Below, one piece after another: positions 6,749-16,930 of a DNA stretch of 64,000 nt. A program made the translations under genes and the position numbers. Source of the stretch: Streptosporangium oxazolinicum (GTDB taxonomy: Bacteria; Actinomycetota; Actinomycetes; Streptosporangiales; Streptosporangiaceae); NCBI RefSeq assembly GCF_039537505.1, contig NZ_BAABAQ010000005.1, positions 186,001 through 250,000 on the forward strand. The letters are read 5' to 3'. Under the pieces are notes generated by a model. That model did not search any database. It was not told the origin of the DNA and saw only the letters and a program-made list of their open reading frames with translations. How positions within the stretch are numbered: position 1 is the stretch's first letter; the number at the start of each line of letters is the position of its first letter.

Positions 6749-7948
6749 ATGTCGGTACGAGCCCTCCGGGCGTTCCTGCGAGGTGTCCCGCCCAGCCTGA
6801 TCGACGGGACACTCGTCGCCCTCGTCGTCGTCGTCACGACCACGATGATCGGCGTGTCCGCCGAGCCGGGCGCCAGGCCCCCGGACGCGCTGGCCTACGC
6901 CCTCGGCGCCGGGATGGGCCTGGTCCTGTTCGCCCGCCGTACCTGGCCGCTGCCGGTCCTGGTGGCCAGTTGCGCGCTGGTGCTGGTGTACCACTCCCTC
7001 GCCTACCCGAGCCTGTCCGTCGCGATCGTCCTGGGCGTGGCCACGTACACGGCCGCGGGGCGCGGGCACTTCGGCTGGGCGGCGCTGGTCGTGGGCGCGC
7101 TCAGCGTCTACAGCGTCGGCTACCGCGCGATCGTCGTCCAGGACCCGGTGCTCAGCCTCCTCGTCGAGAAGGCGGCGCTCCAGGCCGCGCTCCTGGCGGC
7201 CGTGCTCTTCCTCGGCGAGGCGGCACGCAGCAGGCAGGCCCTCGCCGAGGAGGTACGCGAGCGGCTGCGGATCGCCCAGGAGGCCAGGGAGGCCGAGGCC
7301 GAACGCCGCATCGAGGCAGAGCGGCTGCGGATCGCCCGGGAACTCCACGACGTGATCGCCCACACCGTCACGGTGATCCAGGTGCAGGCCCAGGTGGCCC
7401 ACGAGCTGTTCGAGGAGGAGCCCGAGCGGAGCAGGCAGGCGGTGGCGGTGATCCGCGGAGCGAGCGTCGAGGCGATGAGCGAGCTGCGGTCGACGATCGG
7501 CCTGCTGCGCCACCTCGACCCGGGCGGGGAGCCCCGCTCTCCCGTACCCCGCCTGTCGAGCGTGCGGGACCTCACCGCGATGGCCGAACGGGCGGGACTC
7601 CACGTAGGGTGGGGCACGCGCGGGGAGCCGTACGATCTTCCGGTGGCGGTCGACGCGAGCGCCTACCGCATCATCCAGGAGTCGGTGACGAACGTGATTC
7701 GGCACTCGGGGGCGAGCATGGTCGAGATAACCGTCTCCTACGAGCCGTCGAGCCTCTCCATCGAGGTCGTCGACGACGGCGGCGGGCCGGGGGGAGCGGA
7801 AGGACCGGGGGAAGGGTCGCCCGGCCACGGCCTGACCGGGATGCGCGAGCGCGTCACCGCGCTGAGCGGTCACCTCACCGCGGGCCCCGCCCCCGGCGGC
7901 GGATTCCGCGTCCACGCCCGGCTGCCCACGAAGGAGAGGCACCGGTGA
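6749..7948 (+). CDS. NarL-family sensor histidine kinase (HisKA_3)
   Basis: 399-residue membrane kinase that autophosphorylates and passes phosphate to the regulator encoded next. Four to six membrane segments occupy about residues 15-160, with no large sensor domain outside. A coiled, Glu/Arg-rich linker follows (about 160-190). The dimerisation domain has the H-box ARELHDVIAHTVTVIQVQ with His200 as phosphoacceptor. The ATPase domain shows an N-box YRIIQESVTNVIRHSG, a VDDGGGPGG block and a G-box GHGLTGMRERV. The architecture is that of DesK/LiaS-like actinomycete kinases. It overlaps the response regulator by 4 bp (GTGA), so they are translated together. The signal is unknown; the position beside cydAB and surface-glycan genes suggests redox or envelope state, as inference only. 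Confidence 0.93.
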   Translation: MSVRALRAFLRGVPPSLIDGTLVALVVVVTTTMIGVSAEPGARPPDALAYALGAGMGLVLFARRTWPLPVLVASCALVLVYHSLAYPSLSVAIVLGVATYTAAGRGHFGWAALVVGALSVYSVGYRAIVVQDPVLSLLVEKAALQAALLAAVLFLGEAARSRQALAEEVRERLRIAQEAREAEAERRIEAERLRIARELHDVIAHTVTVIQVQAQVAHELFEEEPERSRQAVAVIRGASVEAMSELRSTIGLLRHLDPGGEPRSPVPRLSSVRDLTAMAERAGLHVGWGTRGEPYDLPVAVDASAYRIIQESVTNVIRHSGASMVEITVSYEPSSLSIEVVDDGGGPGGAEGPGEGSPGHGLTGMRERVTALSGHLTAGPAPGGGFRVHARLPTKERHR

Positions 7949-8613
7949 GCACACGCGTCGCCCTGGTGGACGACCAGACACTGGTACGCGCCGGTTTCCG
8001 CGCGCTGCTCGAACGCGACCCCGGCATCGTCGTCGTGGGGGAGGCGTCCGACGGGGCCGAGGCCGTCGAGCTGGCGCGCCGGGAGCGGCCCGGCATCGTG
8101 CTGATGGACATCCGCATGCCGGTCCTGGACGGCATCGAGGCGACCCGGGCCATCGTGGGCGACGCCTCGCTACGGGACGTGCGGGTCGTCGTGCTCACCA
8201 CCTTCGAGGCCGACGAGTACGTCTTCGACGCGTTGCGGGCCGGGGCCAGCGGTTTCCTCCTCAAGGACACCGACCCCGGCGAGCTGCGCAGGGCCGTCCA
8301 CGTGGTGGCCGGCGGGGAGTCGCTGCTCTCCCCCGGCGTCACGCGCCGCCTCATCGAGGGCTTCGTCACCGCGCGGCGCCCGCACCGGCTCGACGACACG
8401 CCCCTGAACGTACTGACAGAGCGGGAGAAGGAGATCGTGGGACTCGTCGGCGGCGGGCTGTCCAACGAGGAGATCTCCCGGCGCGTCTTCATCAGCCCGG
8501 CGACGGTGAAGACCCACGTGGGCCGCGCCCTGTTCAAGCTGGGAGCGCGCGACCGCGCGCAGCTCGTGGTGATCGCCTACGAGACGGGACTGGTCGTTCC
8601 CGGCGTACGGTGA
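7945..8613 (+). CDS. LuxR/NarL-family response regulator
   Basis: 222 residues from GTG 7945. The start is fixed by the 4-bp overlap with the kinase stop and the GAAGGAGAG ribosome site upstream. The receiver domain (1-120) contains VALVDDQTLVRAGF, the phosphoacceptor Asp55 in VLMDIRMPVLDG, the conserved Thr in VVVLTTF, and Lys in GFLLKDTDP. The LuxR-type helix-turn-helix near the C-terminus reads LTEREKEIVGLVGGGLSNEE followed by a VFISPATVKTHV recognition helix. It is a DNA-binding transcription factor controlled by the adjacent kinase. Its stop codon lies inside a tandem repeat (8605-8770). The cydAB operon immediately downstream is a natural candidate target, but no binding site was identified. 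Confidence 0.94.
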   Translation: MSTRVALVDDQTLVRAGFRALLERDPGIVVVGEASDGAEAVELARRERPGIVLMDIRMPVLDGIEATRAIVGDASLRDVRVVVLTTFEADEYVFDALRAGASGFLLKDTDPGELRRAVHVVAGGESLLSPGVTRRLIEGFVTARRPHRLDDTPLNVLTEREKEIVGLVGGGLSNEEISRRVFISPATVKTHVGRALFKLGARDRAQLVVIAYETGLVVPGVR

Positions 8614-8770
8614 GTGGGCCGGGAGGATTCGCGGTGCTTTCCTGCGTGCGGTGAGCGGGCCGCGTACGCCCAGCGGCGCTTCCCGGCGTGCGGTGAGCGG
8701 GCCGGGAGAATCCGCGGTGCTTTCCTGCATACGGTGAGCGGGCCGCATACGCCCAGCGGCGCTTCCCGGC
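8605..8770 (+). repeat. Two 83-bp tandem repeats, each made of two half-units
   Basis: Units 8605-8687 and 8688-8770 have the same length and differ at only a few positions. Within each unit the motif TRCGGTGAGNGGGCCG occurs twice, so the array is effectively four copies of a 41-42 bp element. The first copy supplies the last codons and stop of the response regulator gene; the rest is noncoding and lies upstream of cydA. Confidence 0.85.
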
Positions 8771-8808
8771 GCCCCCACAGGATGACGACCGGCCCCCGGG
8801 CACGCCTC

Positions 8809-8814
8809 TAGCGT
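8809..8814 (+). promoter_or_regulatory. Candidate -10 element of cydAB
   Basis: TAGCGT ends 8 bp before the cydA ATG (8823). The absence of a ribosome site in GTGCGAGACC again suggests a leaderless transcript. No convincing -35. Confidence 0.4.
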
Positions 8815-8822
8815 GCGAGACC

Positions 8823-10148
8823 ATGGAACCCCTCGACCTGGCCAGGCTTGAGTTCGCGCTGACGACGAGCCTGCACTTCCTCTTCGTCGCGCTCACCCTC
8901 GGCCTCGCGCCCCTGATCCTGTACATGCAGGCCAGATGGGTGTTCGGCGGCAGGCCGGTGTACGAGCGGATGACCCGGTTCTGGGGGCAGATCTACCTCG
9001 TCAACTACGCGCTCGGCATCGTCACGGGCATCGTGATGGAGTTCCAGTTCGGGCTCAACTGGAGCGGCCTGACGAAGCTGACGGGGGATGTCTTCGGCGC
9101 GGCCATCGCGCTGGAGACCCTCGTGGCGTTCTTCCTGGAGTCCACCTTCCTCGGGCTGTGGATCTTCGGATGGCACCGGCTCCCCAGGATCGCGCACCTC
9201 GCCGTCTTCGCCGTCGTCACGCTGACGGCCTACGCCTCGGCGTTCTTCATCATGGTGTCGAACTCCTTCATGCAGCACCCCGTCGGGTACGAGAGGCACG
9301 GGGCGGGCATCCGCCTGACCGACTTCGGCGCGCTGGTGAGCAATCCCGCCCTGACGGTGACCCTGGCCCACCTGCTGCCGGCCGCGCTCAGCGTCGGGGC
9401 GTTCTTCGTGGCCGGGGTCAGTGCCCACCACTTCATCCGGCGTACGCGGGACGTCGACTTCTTCCGCCGCTCGATGCGCGTGGGCCTGGTGGTGGCGGCC
9501 GTGACCGCTCCCCTCGTCATGGCCGGCGGCATCGCGCAGTTCCCGGTGATCGGCGGTTTCCAGCCCGTCAAGACGGCGCTGACCAGCGGTAACGCCGAAG
9601 AGCTCGCGAAGGCCCAGAGCCTGCTCGCCGCCCGGTTCGGGCCGGGCGACCTCACCCCGCCCACGTGGATCTACGAGGTCGGCCAGGTCATGATCTACAT
9701 CGGCCAGATACTGGCGCTGTCCGCCCTGCTCCTCCTCCCGCTGATGGTCTGGCGCTGGAGCATCCGCCTGCGGCCGCTGCTGTACGTGATGACATTCCTG
9801 ATCCCGCTCCCGTTCGTCGCCGCCGTCTGCGGATGGCTGGTCCGGGAGGTGGGCCGGCAGCCCTGGGCCGTCTACGGCCTGCTGAGGACCGAGGAGGCGC
9901 TCGGCGACATCGGACCGGCGGCCATCACCGGATCGCTGGTCGCGTTCACCACGGTCCTGCTCTTCCTGGCCGTCGTCGACTACTCGCTCATCGCCCATTT
10001 CGTCCGGCGCGGCCCCGAAGAGGACGTGCTCACGCTCGGCGCCAGGACCCTGCCGGCGCCGGAGCCCGGCACCGCCACCCGCCTGTCGCCGGAAAAGCCG
10101 GAAAAGCCGGAAAGAGAGGAAACGTCGTGGACGTCGTCTGGCTACTGA
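8823..10148 (+). CDS. cydA: Cytochrome bd quinol oxidase subunit I
   Basis: 441-residue membrane subunit that oxidises quinol and carries the haem centres of cytochrome bd, a high-affinity terminal oxidase. Family landmarks are the N-terminal RLEFALTTSLHFLFVALTLG with the haem-ligand His18, FQFGLNWSGLTKLTGDVFGA, LVAFFLESTFLGLWIFGWHR, FIMVSNSFMQHPVGYE, VSAHHFIRR and REVGRQPWAVYGLLRTEEAL. About nine membrane segments are visible. The loop between the last two blocks is short, so this is the short-Q-loop form usual in Gram-positives. The start is the ATG just after the candidate TAGCGT box. cydB overlaps its 3-prime end by 22 bp. The cydDC assembly transporter is not in the window. Induction by low oxygen or respiratory stress is typical of the family. 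Confidence 0.97.
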   Translation: MEPLDLARLEFALTTSLHFLFVALTLGLAPLILYMQARWVFGGRPVYERMTRFWGQIYLVNYALGIVTGIVMEFQFGLNWSGLTKLTGDVFGAAIALETLVAFFLESTFLGLWIFGWHRLPRIAHLAVFAVVTLTAYASAFFIMVSNSFMQHPVGYERHGAGIRLTDFGALVSNPALTVTLAHLLPAALSVGAFFVAGVSAHHFIRRTRDVDFFRRSMRVGLVVAAVTAPLVMAGGIAQFPVIGGFQPVKTALTSGNAEELAKAQSLLAARFGPGDLTPPTWIYEVGQVMIYIGQILALSALLLLPLMVWRWSIRLRPLLYVMTFLIPLPFVAAVCGWLVREVGRQPWAVYGLLRTEEALGDIGPAAITGSLVAFTTVLLFLAVVDYSLIAHFVRRGPEEDVLTLGARTLPAPEPGTATRLSPEKPEKPEREETSWTSSGY

Positions 10149-11089
10149 TCCTGGGATCGCTCCTGGTCGGCTACTTCGTCCTGGAGGGGATCGTCCTCGG
10201 CGCGGGGCTGCTGCTGGGCAGGTACGGCACGCGGGACGACACACAGGACGACACGGACGTCTCCGTCGCCGCCTTCGCGCCGTTCGCGCTGGCCAACGAG
10301 GTCTGGCTCGTCGCCGTGGCGGGCGTGCTGATGGGCGCGTTCCCGCTGATGGAAGGAGAGGTCATCTCGGGGCTCTACCCGTTCGTCGTCACCGGCCTCG
10401 TCGGATGGGTCGTCCGTGACGCGGGGCTGTGGTTCAGGCTCCGCCGTACGGGGCGTGCCTGGCGGCGCCTGTGGGCGAGGGCGATCGTCACCGGCAGCGG
10501 GCTGCTCGCCGTCGCGTGGGGGTTCGTCATCGGCAACCTGCTCCTCGGCCTGCCCGAATCGCCGCCGTCGGCCGGGAGGCTGTTCACCCCCTACGCGGCG
10601 CTGTGGGCGGTGACCCTGCCCGCGTTGTTCGCGGCGCACGGGGCGGCCTTCATGGCCCGCCGCCTGCCCGGCCGTCTCCGCCCCGGTGTCCGGCGGCTCG
10701 GGGACAGGGTCACCGGGATCGCCCTCGCGCTCACCGCCGTGGCGACGGGCGGCGGCCTGGCGGTGGCCCTCGTCACCCGGGGGCTCGGCGACGCCCTCGC
10801 GACGCTTCCGCTCTTCGGCGCCGTGGTGGCGCTGTGGCGCGTCCGGTCCCGCCCGTTCGGCGAGGACGGCCGGAGCCTCGCGCTCAGTGCCGTGGCGGTG
10901 GGCGCCCCGGCCGTCGTGGCCGGGCTGGTCGCCGCGCCCGGCCTGATGGCCCACCCGGCGAGCGGACCGGCTCTGGCGGTGCTGACCGCCTATGGGCTCG
11001 GCGCGCTCGTCCTCGTTCTCGTCGTGCAGGTGTGGGCCTGGCGGCTGTTCGACAGGCGCGTCGAGCGGGACGCCCCGTCCTTCTTCTGA
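10127..11089 (+). CDS. cydB: Cytochrome bd quinol oxidase subunit II
   Basis: 320 residues from GTG 10127, preceded by an AGAGAGGA ribosome site. The first residues, VDVVWLLILGSLLVGYFVLE, match the usual CydB N-terminus. It has about eight membrane segments and blocks such as GRYGTRDD, ANEVWLVAVAGVLMGAFP and LWAVTLPALFAAHGAAFMARR. It partners CydA in the oxidase and is translationally coupled to it. It ends 24 bp from the convergent polysialyltransferase-like gene, with only a small CGGCGCGCGCCG palindrome (11098-11109) between them, so a strong terminator is not evident. Confidence 0.95.
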   Translation: MDVVWLLILGSLLVGYFVLEGIVLGAGLLLGRYGTRDDTQDDTDVSVAAFAPFALANEVWLVAVAGVLMGAFPLMEGEVISGLYPFVVTGLVGWVVRDAGLWFRLRRTGRAWRRLWARAIVTGSGLLAVAWGFVIGNLLLGLPESPPSAGRLFTPYAALWAVTLPALFAAHGAAFMARRLPGRLRPGVRRLGDRVTGIALALTAVATGGGLAVALVTRGLGDALATLPLFGAVVALWRVRSRPFGEDGRSLALSAVAVGAPAVVAGLVAAPGLMAHPASGPALAVLTAYGLGALVLVLVVQVWAWRLFDRRVERDAPSFF

Positions 11090-11112
11090 CTTTCTGACGG
11101 CGCGCGCCGGAG

Positions 11113-12399
11113 CTAGGGGAACGCCTTCGACAGGCGGTTGCGGAGCCTGCCCAGGGGGCTGCGTTCCCGGGGGGCGGCGGCCTGGGGGGCGAGCAGGTCC
11201 AGGGCGCCGAGGCGCTGGCGCTTGAAGTAGCGGGCGGGGCCGTGCGCCTCCAGGTAGGCGGCGGCGCTCTCGCGCAGCCGCGGATACACCTCGGCCTGCA
11301 TGCAGTAGCCGACCGCGCTCACCAGGGCGGGAAGATCCACCGGCGGCGGCTCCTCCAGCGAGCCGTCCGCCGACAGGCGCGGCAGCAGGGCGTCGGTGAC
11401 GGTGGCCGGGATCCGGTTGCTGTTCTCGTACGGGGTGAGCCGCTCCAGGACCAGCTCGCCGCCCACCGTCGCCACCGGGAGCCCGAAGTAGCGGCTCGCG
11501 GTGATCAGGGCGGTGGAGAAGCAGCCGACCACGAGCTCGGGCCTGAGTGTGGCGAAACACGACTCGGCCGGTACGGTCTCCGCCACCACGTCCAGCTCGA
11601 CGCCCAGTTCGGCGGCCGTCTCGCGCAACTGCTGGGCGTGCCTGCGCCCGGCGGCCGGGTGGGGCTTGAACAGCACGCCGCGAAACCCCCGGGCGACGAG
11701 GCCGCGCAGCATGTCGGCGTGCAGCCGCGCCTCCTCCTCGGGGGTGACGATGTCGAGGGCGGACAGGTACTGCCCGAGGATCATCGCCCGGCCCGGGGGC
11801 GCGTCACCGGCCTGCCCGCCGACCCTCCCGATCACGTCGAGGAAGGCCCGGTCGGGGAGGGTCTCGGCGGCAACCCCGTACTCCGACAGCAGCAGCGGCG
11901 TCAGGCCGGGGACCAGGTCGAGGTGGAGCAGGCGCGTGATGCGGCCGGAGATCTCCAGCGGCAGCGGGTCGCGGGTCGGGCCGTAGCTCATCAGGCCGTC
12001 GGAGTAGACAGAGATCGGGCAGTCCTTGACCAGCCCTCCCAGGGTCCTGCCCGGGGGGACCGCGATCGACTCCAGGATGAGCTCGTCGGGGCCGTCGCCC
12101 AGGGACAGACGCGAGCCGATCAGACGGCTCAGCATCGGCACCTCGATGACGCGCGCCTTCCAGTCCGAGGGGTGCAGCGGGGCCACGATCTCGTTCCACG
12201 AGTAGAGCTCGTCGAAGCGCGGGCGCAGCGCGGCGAATCCCGGGGTCTCGTCCAGGGACGGCGTGATCTCCGGGATGGCCGCGTTGTTGGACACCAGCAG
12301 GATCCGGCGCCCCTCGCGCGGGCCGAAGCGGCCCTCGTCGATCGCCGCCGCCAGCGTCATCGCGCCGAACAGGGTCGAGGCGTAGAACAGCTGCGTCAT
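11113..12399 (-). CDS. Polysialyltransferase-family protein
   Basis: 428 residues from ATG 12397-12399. The open frame continues upstream, but this ATG overlaps the stop of the preceding GT2 gene by one base (TGATG), and MTQLFYASTLFGAMTLAAAI is the expected family start. Features are RRILLVSNNAAIPE, ISVYSDGLMSYGPTRDPLP, LFKPHPAAGRRHAQQL (the His-Pro motif) and LVVGCFSTALITASRYFGLP (the donor-site Ser-Thr motif), as in alpha-2,8-polysialyltransferase-like proteins (Pfam A-2_8-polyST). The C-terminus RSPLGRLRNRLSKAFP is basic and could be membrane-associated. It is the last gene of a three-gene minus-strand operon with a CMP-nonulosonate synthesis enzyme and a GT2. Inferred role: polymerising or adding nonulosonate residues to a surface polymer. 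Actual chain type is unknown. Confidence 0.82.
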   Translation of the reverse strand: MTQLFYASTLFGAMTLAAAIDEGRFGPREGRRILLVSNNAAIPEITPSLDETPGFAALRPRFDELYSWNEIVAPLHPSDWKARVIEVPMLSRLIGSRLSLGDGPDELILESIAVPPGRTLGGLVKDCPISVYSDGLMSYGPTRDPLPLEISGRITRLLHLDLVPGLTPLLLSEYGVAAETLPDRAFLDVIGRVGGQAGDAPPGRAMILGQYLSALDIVTPEEEARLHADMLRGLVARGFRGVLFKPHPAAGRRHAQQLRETAAELGVELDVVAETVPAESCFATLRPELVVGCFSTALITASRYFGLPVATVGGELVLERLTPYENSNRIPATVTDALLPRLSADGSLEEPPPVDLPALVSAVGYCMQAEVYPRLRESAAAYLEAHGPARYFKRQRLGALDLLAPQAAAPRERSPLGRLRNRLSKAFP

Positions 12400-13325
12400 C
12401 AGCCCTCCAGGAGTCTCTGCAGGATCTGGTCGCGTTCCGGATCCAGGCGGGTCTCGGCGAGCAGGTCCGCGGGGAACCGCCTCAGGGTCGCGGCGCCGCG
12501 CTCCTCGAAGCGGGCGCGAAGCTCGGGGGAGAACCGCTCGCCCATCTCCAGGTGGTGGGCGAGGAGCGCGCGGAACATGCGTACCGCCTTGGGGGTGAAC
12601 TCCTCCTCCAGGCCGTCGAAGACCATGTCGAAGGCGTCGAAGAAGTGCAGTTGCCTGGCGTCGCCGATCTGTGTGAGCGAGCCCGACACCATCCGCCGGT
12701 AGAACAGTCCGGCCAGCGACACCACCGCGAACGACGCCGCGCCGCGGTGCAGCCGCCAGATCCACGGCCTGTCCTCGGCGGTGTGCAGGTGCCCGGGGAA
12801 GGTGAGCAGCTCGCCGAGGTCGCGGCGGTAGATCCCCGCCCACGCGTACGGGTAGTCGACCATGGTCTTCGACCGGGCGGGCAGGATGTGGTCGCGCGGC
12901 TTCAGCACCACCTCCCGGGTGGCGAGCGGCGCCCGGTGGATCACCCGCTTCCTGCCCTCCACCTGGACGTGGTCGACCCGGACGAAGTCGCAGCCGAGCC
13001 GCTCGATCGCCCCGACCAGGTTCTCCAGGTATCCGGGTGCGAGCCAGTCGTCGCCGTCCATGAAGGTGAGGTAGCGGCCGGAGGCCAGGGAGACCCCGAG
13101 GTTGCGCGCGTCGGCGAGCCCGACCGGCGCGTCGTTGTGCAGCACGACCAGACCGGGCAGGTCGTCGCGGAAGTCCTCGACGATCTGCCCGGTCGCGTCT
13201 GCCGATCCGTCGTCCACCACGATGAACTCGAAGTCCCTGCGCGCGTTCCTGACCAGCGAGGTCAGCGCGTCACCGATGTAGACCTCCGCGTCCCGCACCG
13301 GGACGACGACGGACAGCTTGATCAA
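12399..13325 (-). CDS. Family 2 glycosyltransferase
   Basis: 308 residues, TTG start (13323-13325), weak GGGAAGAA ribosome site. A GT-A fold opens with KLSVVVPVRDAEVYIGDAL. The nucleotide-sugar motif is EFIVVDDGSADATGQIV, followed by GLADARNLGVSLASGRYLTF and the metal-binding MDGDDW (DXD equivalent). HTAEDRPWIWRLH (ED..W, likely catalytic base region) comes later. No membrane helix. It lies 29 bp downstream of the fused NeuA-phosphatase-NeuB gene and is coupled to the polysialyltransferase-like gene. It probably adds another sugar, or primes the polymer made by this locus. Donor and acceptor cannot be inferred from sequence. Confidence 0.9.
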   Translation of the reverse strand: MIKLSVVVPVRDAEVYIGDALTSLVRNARRDFEFIVVDDGSADATGQIVEDFRDDLPGLVVLHNDAPVGLADARNLGVSLASGRYLTFMDGDDWLAPGYLENLVGAIERLGCDFVRVDHVQVEGRKRVIHRAPLATREVVLKPRDHILPARSKTMVDYPYAWAGIYRRDLGELLTFPGHLHTAEDRPWIWRLHRGAASFAVVSLAGLFYRRMVSGSLTQIGDARQLHFFDAFDMVFDGLEEEFTPKAVRMFRALLAHHLEMGERFSPELRARFEERGAATLRRFPADLLAETRLDPERDQILQRLLEG

Positions 13326-13354
13326 GTTGTTCTTCCCATTCCCGAATCAGAGGG

Positions 13355-15421
<2,067 letters not shown>

Positions 15422-15472
15422 GGTGGCTCCTCATGACATACGGCGAACGCCCCTGAGCTGGGGTGTCATAGG

Positions 15473-15478
15473 AACCTA
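15473..15478 (-). promoter_or_regulatory. Candidate -10 element of the nonulosonate operon
   Basis: TAGGTT on the minus strand, about 45 nt before the TTG start. It is the same hexamer as before the plus-strand glycosyltransferase gene at 4289. No clear -35 element. Confidence 0.3.
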
Positions 15479-15566
15479 GCCACGAGGGTGACCGGAAAGG
15501 GGTGTCTGAGCTGAACGTCCAGAGTCGCCCGTCTTAACTTTCCGCGCCACCGGGAGCCCCAGCCTG

Positions 15567-15596
15567 GCGTGCCGCGGACGGCACAGGACGGCACGC
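15567..15596 (-). terminator. Possible terminator after the esterase gene
   Basis: Inverted repeat GCGTGCCG / CGGCACGC with a 14-nt loop that contains further GGCAC repeats, 72 bp downstream of the esterase stop and upstream of the nonulosonate promoter region. Confidence 0.4.
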
Positions 15597-15668
15597 GCGG
15601 CATCTTCCATAACGGTCATACCGGGCAGGGAAGGCCGGGCGGCGTCGGTCGCGGTGACCCGCGGATCC

Positions 15669-16631
15669 TCAGACGGCCGCGCCGATGGAGCCCATGAGCA
15701 TGGGGAGCGAGCGTTCCAGGCCGCGGCGCCAGTAGGGCCAGGAGTGGGTGCCGGGGCCGTAGAAGTCGACGGCCACCTCGGCGCCGTTCGCCCTGGCCCG
15801 CTCGACGAAGGTCACGGCCTGGAGGAGCAGGGAGGCCTCGCCCTCGTCCCGTGCCTCGGAGGCGTCGTCCAGCGGGCCGGGGGCGCCGTCGCCGCTGGAG
15901 ACGAAGAGCCGCACCCCGCGCAGTGCGCCGGTGAGGTCGGCCGGGTTGTGGGCGGCCCACCGCGGATCCCGGGGGGAGCCCCAGAGCTTCACGGACTCCT
16001 CGCCGTACTGCCCGAGCAGCCAGTCGACGCCGCCGTTGCCGTCGCGGGTGTGCAGCACCCCGGAGTAGGAGGCCGCCGCCTGGAACATGCCGGGATGGCG
16101 GGCCGCGTACGACATCGCCCCGAACCCGCCCATGGACAGCCCCGCCACCGCCCGCCGGTCCCCGGCTCCGTAGTCGCGCTCCAGGACGGCCCTGACCTCG
16201 GTGAGGTGGAAGGTCTCCCAGCCGGGGCCCTCGCGCCAGTCGGAGTAGAAGCCGACGGGGCCGCCCTCGGGGATGACCACGAGCGCGCGGTAGCCCGAGG
16301 TGAGCTCCGCGGCGCCGCCCTTGGTGACCCAGGTGTCGTAGTCGGACTGGCAGCAGCCGTTCAGCAGGTACAGCACCGGCCACGGACCCGAGTCCGGTGT
16401 CCACCCCTCGGGCAGCAGGACCCGCACCCTGCCCTCGCGGCCGAGCGCGGCGGAGGTGACGGTGAGCTCGTGGTCGCGCTCACCCAGCTTCTTCACCGCG
16501 ACGGCGGAGGCTCGCGAGTGCTCCTCGCCGTACGGGCCGGTCGAGGACGGTGGCAGCAGTGCGAGCAGCACCGCCACGACCGCGACGGCGGCCAGCAGGA
16601 GCACTCCCAGACGTGCAGCGGTGCGGTTCAC
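15669..16631 (-). CDS. Secreted or membrane-anchored esterase, antigen-85/esterase-D-like alpha/beta hydrolase
   Basis: 320 residues from GTG 16631, chosen because GGGAGG precedes it and the frame then opens directly with a signal or anchor (TAARLGVLLLAAVAVVAVLL). An upstream ATG in frame would add 14 residues before the ribosome site. The hydrolase core shows VRVLLPEGW, PVLYLLNGCCQSDYDTW, VVIPEGGPVGFYSDW, a nucleophile elbow AVAGLSMGGFGAMSYAARHP and a late GPGTHSWPYWRRGLE with the catalytic His. This is the PF00756 family, which includes feruloyl/acetyl esterases and mycolyltransferases. As this is not a mycolate-type context, simple ester hydrolysis outside the membrane is more likely. Substrate unknown. 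It stands alone on its strand. Confidence 0.87.
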   Translation of the reverse strand: MNRTAARLGVLLLAAVAVVAVLLALLPPSSTGPYGEEHSRASAVAVKKLGERDHELTVTSAALGREGRVRVLLPEGWTPDSGPWPVLYLLNGCCQSDYDTWVTKGGAAELTSGYRALVVIPEGGPVGFYSDWREGPGWETFHLTEVRAVLERDYGAGDRRAVAGLSMGGFGAMSYAARHPGMFQAAASYSGVLHTRDGNGGVDWLLGQYGEESVKLWGSPRDPRWAAHNPADLTGALRGVRLFVSSGDGAPGPLDDASEARDEGEASLLLQAVTFVERARANGAEVAVDFYGPGTHSWPYWRRGLERSLPMLMGSIGAAV

Positions 16632-16930
16632 GCCGCCAATCCTCCCGTGTCCCGCCGATCGCGTGAAGCCCACATGTCGTACCGGCTCCGGGAAGGGGAC
16701 TGTACCGGTTCCGGAGAAGGGGCGGCGAGGCGGTGTGTCCGGCGGGGACGGGTCTCTGATTAGGACCGTCCAATCATGTTAATTCTGGTGACATATGGCG
16801 TTTTACTAACCCGAAAGCTTGAAAATTACACAAGATCTATTCAGGATTCTCCACGTGGGTTGTAAAGATCGTGTGCACCCCGCGTCGCTCTGCCCGGCGA
16901 GAAGCTCTCGCCCGGAGTGAAGGAGAATGC
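16632..16930. other. Intergenic region between divergent esterase and subtilase genes
   Basis: Shared upstream region with an unusually AT-rich segment (about 16765-16865), which probably holds the promoter of the subtilase gene. I could not assign a -10/-35 pair or an operator with confidence. Confidence 0.4.
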
